This document shows positions 56,767-64,000 of a stretch of DNA of 64,000 nucleotides, one piece after another. The position numbers and the translations under genes were made by a program. The notes under the pieces are model-generated. The model worked only from the letters and a program-made list of their open reading frames with translations. It did not search any database and had not been told where the DNA came from. The stretch lies in contig JAODUP010000922.1 of assembly GCA_025642065.1 (NCBI GenBank), positions 128,501-192,500 on the forward strand, written 5' to 3'. The first letter of the stretch is position 1. Each line of letters opens with the position of its first letter. The DNA comes from Paralvinella palmiformis (lineage: Eukaryota > Annelida > Polychaeta > Terebellida > Alvinellidae).

Positions 56767-57654
56767 CGTACCATTGTGTTTTGATCTTTTATCCAAGCAG
56801 GTAGTTAGCTTTTCTCTACAATTCATCGATATGCATTCGATTGAGCAGCAAGAGTGACGTCATCGTAGGAGAAATCGAAACGGAAAGACCCCACAGAAAT
56901 ACAATTTGATAGCCATTAATATGGCTACACACGTGCAATTAATATAGTTTTGCACAATTAGCCAGCATCAAATGAACCATTAATAGACTAGCACCAGGGA
57001 TGCTATCCTTATAAAGTCTTTATGTTAGGACACCCACAACCCTTATTTGATCTTAATTCTCTCAAATATTTGAACGTTTAGTTGTTCGTCTAAAAACGAC
57101 AACATTCTCGTGTTCTAGCATCGAACATTTATTCTAAATGAATGAGTGGTAATTTATCGTTTTAACAATAACATACAATATCGATATAATTTAATGGTAT
57201 ACAAATGCTCTTCGCTGAAATGGCTGTTTCCGAAATAACCCAATTACTTCCCTTTCTTGGCATTAAAGGTGATGGTTGCTGATTAATCCGCGTGAAACGT
57301 TAACTATTATTACCCAGAAAAAAGGATCTACATCGATCTGATCTTTTGTCAAAGTAAAATGACATTAGAAAAAATATCTATTCATGAAACAGTAAAATTT
57401 ATTAATGATTTATTTACGTTCTCAGGATCAGCGTGTTACTTTTTTATATCTGATGTAAACGTAGTTGGGGATATAATATGTACTAAGCCAGGAACTAGAG
57501 TAAATCGATTTCTAACCTGTTACTGTACTAATCCAAAAACTTGCCATAACCGCGACTCGCAGCTGCAAATGAATAAATAACCATATTAAATGATAACATC
57601 AAGTTAATAGGTGTTATTATATACGATCGTTCAGTTGTCTCTCTGTTCCAGGAC

Positions 57655-57886
57655 GTGTGAAGGCCATTGCTAAATATGACCTCGGATGTGACAGTCCTTC
57701 CTGACTAGGACGTGCTGGTTATGCGTCTGTGTAACACCTTGCGCCTATAATGGCAGCGCGCGCTGTATGCTCCCTTGGAAGTTGAGATGTGACCTGGATT
57801 GGAACAGATCTGAGTCACGGATAATAATACTGTGAAGTGCCTCAGAGCAGCTATCCAGCTGAATATGGCGCTATGTATATATCACC

Positions 57887-57924
<38 letters not shown>

Positions 57925-57930
57925 TTATTC
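57655..57930 (+). repeat. SINE-B copy, diverged head
   Basis: CGTGCTGGTTATGCGTCTGTG to GAGCAGCTATCCAGCTGAAT, GGCGCTATGTATATATCACC and an (ATT)n tail. Confidence 0.7.
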
Positions 57931-58451
57931 GGTTTTGTTTACGTTGCTAAGATCCGAAATGTAATCTATCGTATTGAACTATTGTTGTGGTTATTGTAAT
58001 GAATTTATTGTTGTAGTTATTGTTGTTGCTGCTGTTGCTGTTGTAGCTGCTCCTCCTACTGCTGTTGTTGCTATTGTCATAATCGTTGTTGTAAATATCA
58101 ACAACATTTGCACGAGATACTATATAGTATAATATTTCATCTTCCACATTAACCTTCTTATTGTTATAAGCGTTTGTCTATTTGTCATGTTTCATCTGGA
58201 CCTCCGCTATTGACGTAATATGGCTTCTTGTCTTCGATTTCGACAATAGAATGTTGATGTTACTATGTGACAGTTGGATCTTAGCCGTTTGTAGATAGTT
58301 GACAAGGATCCGGGTTCGGTGTACTGCTGTATCAAAGGTGGGTATTTAATCAATTCAGATAAATATATGTACTAAAGTTGACGTGTTGAGATCCGTAAAG
58401 TTTCCGCATTTATCAGAGACAATGTTTTTTTAGGGAATGACATGTATTACA

Positions 58452-58453
<2 letters not shown>

Positions 58454-58512
<59 letters not shown>

Positions 58513-58584
58513 TTGTGTGTGTGTCTATCTATCTATCTATCTATATATCTATCTATTTATCTATCTATCTATCATTTCTTTTCT

Positions 58585-58641
<57 letters not shown>

Positions 58642-58660
58642 TACTCTTCCTTTTTCATCT
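58454..58660. repeat. (CT)n(GT)n(CTAT)n(TA)n microsatellite
   Basis: Four different simple repeats in series. Confidence 0.95.
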
Positions 58661-59280
58661 GCCTGGCTAGTTAGCAGAAGAATAACCAATCTGTTACTCT
58701 ACATTTTCTCATGATGTGTATAATACAAGTATAAAAAGATATATATTTATCTGGTTTACCATGTTTAATAGCTAGTATACCTGTCACCATTTAATAACGG
58801 ACTAATCAATATAACATTACTACTAATGACGTATCCAGCGAAGACGGAAGCGATATTTGTTTGTTGACAATAACATTAATTGCCAATTGTTAAATCGAAT
58901 GTCTTACTTCAACCATGTCAAATAAATCAATCTCGGTGTCGCTATGTATCATCAGTATAGTAATATTCACATAAAAGAGCCATAAAAAAACAACAATAAA
59001 CTAATGTTTTCTTTAGTAACAGCAACATGTCTAATTTGTTGGTGGTTTTGTTTTAAAAACAATTATGAGTTACTCTTAAAGCTGGCAATCCTTCCGATGG
59101 CATAGTAGCTAGAGTGTTGCGCTACAAACATCCTGGTTATTAGTTCGAATCAGGGCCAAACACGTTTTGCGGGATGTGGTACCGTAGCCGGTAGTTCGAC
59201 GATCCTATGTCCCAAGTGTGATCAGAACTGAGGCTATACAATTCAACTCGGAACTCGGAACAGTTCAAACTGAACTCTCC

Positions 59281-59402
59281 AAGTGAACATATGACAACAT
59301 ATCGACAACATATCGACAACATATCGACAACATATCGACAACATATCGACAACATATCGACAACATATCGACAACATATCGACAACATATCGACAACATA
59401 TC
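59281..59402. repeat. 11-bp tandem repeat (minisatellite)
   Basis: About 10 copies of ATCGACAACAT. Eleven is not a multiple of three, so the minus-strand ORF shows an 11-residue repeat (MLSICCRYVVD). It appears to be a repeat artefact. Confidence 0.93.
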
Positions 59403-59691
59403 AGAGAATTATTCTCTTAGCTAAAAGATGCCCCCCCCCCCCCCGGTGATTTTTCGTGCCATTGATGTGTGTACAATGGCTAGACTTCTGGGAAGTGGAC
59501 AACCAGGATTACATTAATCCCAAAATGAACTAAATACGGATTGTTCTTGACACGGTGTAATATTGATTAGAATATTAATAGATAAATATTATAACTTTTA
59601 TGTTATTGTTTTAATTTCCAGTTGATTTGTTTTAGCTTCTTTATCAAATACGATAACCAATATATACTACATTCCGATATATACTAAAATG

Positions 59692-59737
<46 letters not shown>

Positions 59738-59815
59738 CGATGACGACGACGACGACGATATTAAAGGGAGTAGCAGTAACAGCAATAATAACAACAAACA
59801 ACAACAACAACAATT
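59692..59815. repeat. (CAA)n, (GAC)n and CAA-rich tract
   Basis: CAA run, GACGACGAC, then further CAA. Confidence 0.93.
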
Positions 59816-59910
59816 ATTAAATAACATTTCAATAATTTCACATTTCTGAGATACATATTTATCCGGTCACCTTCCCTTATGATTATTAGCTTCGAATACC
59901 GATCAGAAAA

Positions 59911-59945
59911 CACACACACAGACAGACACACACACACGCACACAC

Positions 59946-59981
<36 letters not shown>

Positions 59982-60003
59982 ACACACACATACACAAACA
60001 CAC
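59911..60003. repeat. (CA)n(GA)n(CA)n microsatellite
   Basis: CA, GA and CA runs; followed by a short SINE-A-like remnant (TTTAGCCTACCATGTACAC). Confidence 0.93.
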
Positions 60004-60635
60004 AACTTATTTAGCCTACCATGTACACATAAATAGGCGTAAATATACAATATTTTCCATTCATATACATGATAGAATCGTTAATCCAAACGTAGAATAA
60101 CCTGCGTATGAATTAATCAGTAATTTAAAACTACGAGATTCACTAACCTGGATCAGTTTAGAATCTCAAATAAAGTTTTCAATTTGTACATTTAATTATG
60201 AAATAATTGAGCTCATTGTAGGTAAATTTATGGCAAAAGGTAAGATCATGTCAGTTTTATTTAAACGTGGAATGTTTAAAAATTATTTATCTTGCTGTTG
60301 CCGCTGGTATATTATTGACTGTTTTGTGTGTGTTCGTTTTGCTTTAGTAACATTTATGTACGTCATTGAACTCTACTATTACGTGAATACTTCGTTATTT
60401 AAGAAATATTATTACGTATCTAATGTAAACACATACGACCATTGCCTTGGTGAAAGCAAAAGATGTTTAACAACTTTATATCATGTAACATTACTTCTGC
60501 GGAAGTAGTGAAATGTTGCCTTGAAAAATAGTCATGAATACAGGTAGAAAATATGCAAGTAATATGAACCATTTGGTGCGACGCTTACCTTTTGTCGATC
60601 AGAACATGTCGAGAATAATGTCTACGTAGTTTAAT

Positions 60636-60690
60636 ATAATGATGATGATGATGATGATTGGTGATGATTGGTATTTTACGACCACCTTTA
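60636..60690 (-). repeat. SINE-A tail fragment
   Basis: (GAT)n followed by GATTGGTATTTTACGACCAC; only the tail is present. Confidence 0.5.
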
Positions 60691-61249
60691 CGTAGTTTAA
60701 TATAATTGTATATAAATTCTGCCCAATATACGTTTGTTGTCAATATAAACTACTGCTAAAGCAAATGAACAAACGACAATCACAAAAGCGTTCCGCGGAC
60801 ATCATGATGCAGCATTGTCACCTTCATCGCCGTGGCCTTCCTCATCCCGACATGGATTTGCTTTCGGATTCTGGATTTCATCTCCACTGATCATCGCTTA
60901 GGGATGGCCTCATCTTTAATTTACGGATAAATCAGTGTAACTTTCCTATATGTGTGTGCGCGCGTGTGTGAGTGTATGTGCGTACGTGTGCCTATGTTCG
61001 TGTGTGAGTCCTTATGTGTGTGTGTGTGTGTGTCGCTGTGTCGCTGTGCATGCGTGCGTGCTTGCGTTCGTGCTCACTCATCACATACTATATTTCACCA
61101 GTCAACTATCATGTTAAATACCAGGTTAAGAAACAAAGAGCCAAACATTTACTCTGATTGAAAATCGATGGAGCAGAAAAATGAGGACACACAGAAGCTC
61201 ACACAAATTGGAGCCAATCCAGAAGAGAGATGGCCAACTAAGACGTTAT

Positions 61250-61680
61250 TATCTCATAATCTGACACGTCATTCACGCTAATTGCTTTTGTCATGAAACG
61301 ATCCCGACGGCGGAGAACTAACAGCCGTTATTGCCGGTAGGTGGCTCATGTCCGGATTGGGACGTGTTATAATTGAACGAAAGGCGCCCGCCAGTTGATG
61401 CGGAGTACGACCGACCCTCGGTCCGAATGGATCGGGTCACGTGACTAGGTCCCCTCAGATCGGAACCGGGGCAATAAATAACGGAATCGGTTGGCCTCGA
61501 AACGGAAACCGGACTCCCCGAATACTGCATACTCCTGATTCGACACGGCCGCCACCTGCCATCGCTAATGGCGCGATCTTACGGCGCGCCCTCGATTGGG
61601 ATCATAATGGCAGAAGGAATCAATCATACGCTAATGACGTCATCTACTCAACAATCGGAGAACAGTGATCCCACTTAGAG
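61250..61680. promoter_or_regulatory. CpG-rich, palindrome-bearing non-coding block (candidate regulatory element)
   Basis: This block has more GC and CpG than its surroundings and no simple repeats. It carries GTCACGTGAC (E-box palindrome, about 61436), ATGACGTCAT (CRE-like palindrome, about 61633) and GGCGCGCC. No coding frame looks real. It lies about 5 kb upstream of the first MAM exon. A regulatory role is inference. Confidence 0.3.
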
Positions 61681-61699
61681 CTTTATATTAGTTAAATAA

Positions 61700-61890
61700 T
61701 AATAATAATAATAATAATATTTGACATTTATATAGCGTCCTATCCAGCTAGATAGCTGCTCTAATGCGCTTTACAATATTATTATCCCTGACTGAGACCG
61801 GTTTCCACCCAGCACACCCCTCAACTCCTAAGGGAGCATACAACGCATGCTGCCATTATAGGCGCAAAGCGTTACTCAAACACATAGGAT
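61700..61890 (-). repeat. SINE-B body fragment
   Basis: (AAT)n, TGACATTTATATAGCGTCC, TATCCAGCTAGATAGCTGC and ACGCATGCTGCCATTATAGG in reverse orientation. Confidence 0.7.
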
Positions 61891-62223
61891 GAGTGAACCA
61901 GTTATCCTTCGACTTATCTCCGTCGACATTCGAGCTTTATGTAATTGGTATCGTTGTCTCTTTAATAAATAGCCAACGCTTCATGTCGTATGAGAAGATT
62001 AGTTCGTGTAAACTTATACAACAAAAGCGACGGTAAATAAATGTGTAAAAACCCCGGAGCAATAAGGTTTTTATTGTACGAGAGATTAACTCAAAAAGGT
62101 CATCCTCTAAATGCTAGACAATTATATATAAAGCCGGCATGGCCTAAACACTAATAGTAAAGATCAAACGATTTCACCAGAATATAAAATACAACTAGCA
62201 ATTCAGGAAAACGCCTATACATC

Positions 62224-62417
62224 GATGATGATGATGATGATTGATGTTTTACGGCCACTTTTGTGCACAAGGTAGGCTAAATTGGCCGAGCGACCTCCAA
62301 AGGTGATGAGACGAAGTGAAAGACGAAACAACCTTCAGATATGCCCACGCCGGGATTCGAACACGGGTGGTAGTGATCTGTGGTCCAGCACGCTACCGCT
62401 AGACCACGGAGGCGCCC
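62224..62417 (-). repeat. SINE-A, the best preserved full-length copy
   Basis: From the (GAT)n tail and TTGATGTTTTACGGCCAC through GGGATTCGAACACGGG to GCTAGACCACGGAGGCGCCC. It shows head, body and tail intact and is a good family reference of about 190 bp. Confidence 0.85.
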
Positions 62418-63413
62418 CCTATATATATCGAGTACTATATAAATATTAATATTTAATTTTCGTTTATTATTCTTATTTTTATTTAATCTATGCCCTGCTG
62501 ACTCCGACACATATTCGCTCTCCGGTCTTCGTTTACACCTAACAAAAATTATCTATTAGTCAGCGATTTATTAAACTAAGGCCATGTCTTACCTGTAACA
62601 TGAAATCTCGCATCTCGTCCAAATGTTCACTAACGTAGACAAATAAGCGATAATAAGATTTTCGACTTTAATCCAGCTACGATTAAATAATCTTCTGAGC
62701 CAGGGAGCCGTCAATTTATCCCAAATAAACTTTCTCCATCGAGTTAGAACGTCAACTCCGTGGCCAGGTAGATACCAAACTCGTTACCTCAACCAGACCG
62801 TTAACACATGGGCCGTGTATGTGTCGTGATCTCCGTGCATGTGTTGGGATCTCCGTGTATGTGTCGGGATCTATCCATCAAAGTGGCGCATCAACGAAGT
62901 GTGTCATGTCATGTCAAACATCGCCAATGGCTCATCGAGGATGTAGGTGAGGTGGGCTGTTATCGAACGGCTCGATAACCGTCATGGCTTCAGCACACAG
63001 AGACAAACAAGTGGGAAGATGACTGGTTGAGGTACTACCGTCTATCATTTCATCTGCTCCAACTGAATGTCAATATCCCACTCAGCTTAATGTAATTACT
63101 CATTCATGGGGCAATTCAGGCTTATTGAAATAATCCACAAGGAACACTATCCCTCACCCCCACTCATTGAATTATCAACCCACTCACTGATTGACTAAGT
63201 CACCCACTCATGCACTCATTCATTCACCCCCGCCCCTTATTCGATAACTCCGGAACTCCGATGTCATAGTTGTTAGAGCGTTACGGTTCGAACATCAAAG
63301 TCGTGGGTCCCAATCCAACTCACCCCCTTATTTGTCGATGTTTATCTACGGAGTCGCCTCTAGGCTATCTGTCCCAACTGTGACCAGCAACAAAAGGTGA
63401 ATGATTCACACAT

Positions 63414-63510
63414 ACGCGTACGCGTCCATAAACACTCACGCACACACACGCACACGCACAAAGAGAGAGAGAAACGCAGGTAGGGAGGGAGAGAGAGAGA
63501 GACACATGCA

Positions 63511-63555
<45 letters not shown>

Positions 63556-63586
63556 AACAAACAAACACACGCATAGACACATACAG

Positions 63587-63627
<41 letters not shown>
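63414..63627. repeat. CA/GA/TA compound microsatellite
   Basis: CA, GA, TA, CA and TA runs in series with ORF artefacts on both strands. Confidence 0.95.
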
Positions 63628-64000
63628 GTGCGTACGTTATGTTACGCTTCGGACCGAAGTTTATTGAGCGTTAATGGAGGAAGCGTTCATGTCCTTTTCA
63701 TTGGCCGGTTCCTGACCTAATAGGAGACCTGGATCCTTTTAGCGGACATGGACACGGCATCCTTCCTAAAGTGGCCATCAATGGGCGGCTATCGCTCTAG
63801 ACTGAACGATAAACCGGACCAATAATGATGACTTTGAGCGGGATAAGCGGGATAAATCACTCCCCGGAAGAAAGAGAATGCCAATCGAGAAATTCACCGA
63901 TCATCAACCGACAATTGATAATTATAAGTCACGATGGCATCCAAGTGGCGATGTTCAGTTGCCAAAACCCACAATTAATGTATGATTCTCAACAACAAGG

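Larger units (their letters stand above)
56695..64000. other. Upstream region of the MAM/sushi gene, no exon supported
   Basis: Repeats as listed. The 92-codon frame at 60230 (+) is Cys/Tyr-rich and AT-rich with no motif, and the 73-codon frame at 57359 (+) is also unrecognised; neither is called. The gene's start codon and signal peptide exon should lie here or beyond. Confidence 0.45.

Noticed and set aside
57359..57580. 73-codon plus-strand ORF starting MTLEKISIHETVKF
   Set aside because: AT-rich, no family motif and no partner exons; could be chance. Left uncalled.
59140..59388. 82-codon ORF with MLSICCRYVVD repeats
   Set aside because: Translation of an 11-bp minisatellite; no start context or neighbours.
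60230..60508. 92-codon plus-strand ORF rich in Tyr, Cys and Val
   Set aside because: Hydrophobic composition follows the AT-rich sequence; no splice support, promoter or motif.

Overview
This is AT-rich, intron-rich eukaryotic DNA with dense microsatellites and several tRNA-derived SINE families. The genes are metazoan: a Golgi-type carbohydrate sulfotransferase and a very large MAM/sushi membrane protein. The repeat content and gene style suggest an invertebrate, perhaps a lophotrochozoan such as a mollusc; that placement is inference. No bacterial features, CRISPR arrays or genuine tRNA/rRNA genes were seen.

Layout. 1-14.8 kb: repeats, LINE fragments and one decayed copy of a multicopy invertebrate gene; no intact gene seen. 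14.8-17.7 kb (+): four exons of a sulfotransferase whose start-codon exon is not identified. 17.7-20.0 kb: convergent intergenic DNA with repeats. 20.0-56.3 kb (-): one giant gene, 37 recognisable exons, reading from 56.3 kb down to a stop at 20014. In protein order it encodes nine MAM domains (each normally split over two exons), eighteen sushi/CCP domains (one exon each), a single transmembrane helix and a short cytoplasmic tail, about 2,875 residues in this window. Its 5' end (start codon, signal peptide, possibly more domains) is not found. 56.3-64 kb: no convincing exon; SINEs, microsatellites and a few higher-complexity non-coding stretches.

Every exon boundary of the giant gene that I could place is phase 1, so each internal exon is a cassette whose skipping would keep the frame. 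Many exons lack an internal ATG or are too short to show as long ORFs; they were placed by reading AG/GT splice sites, phase and cysteine pattern together. The 9.7-kb intron between MAM1 and MAM2 holds a dead Tc1-like transposon and other repeats.

The two genes converge tail to tail about 2.3 kb apart. The sulfotransferase would act in the Golgi on glycans. The MAM/sushi protein would be a type I cell-surface adhesion or recognition molecule. No direct functional link between them is visible.
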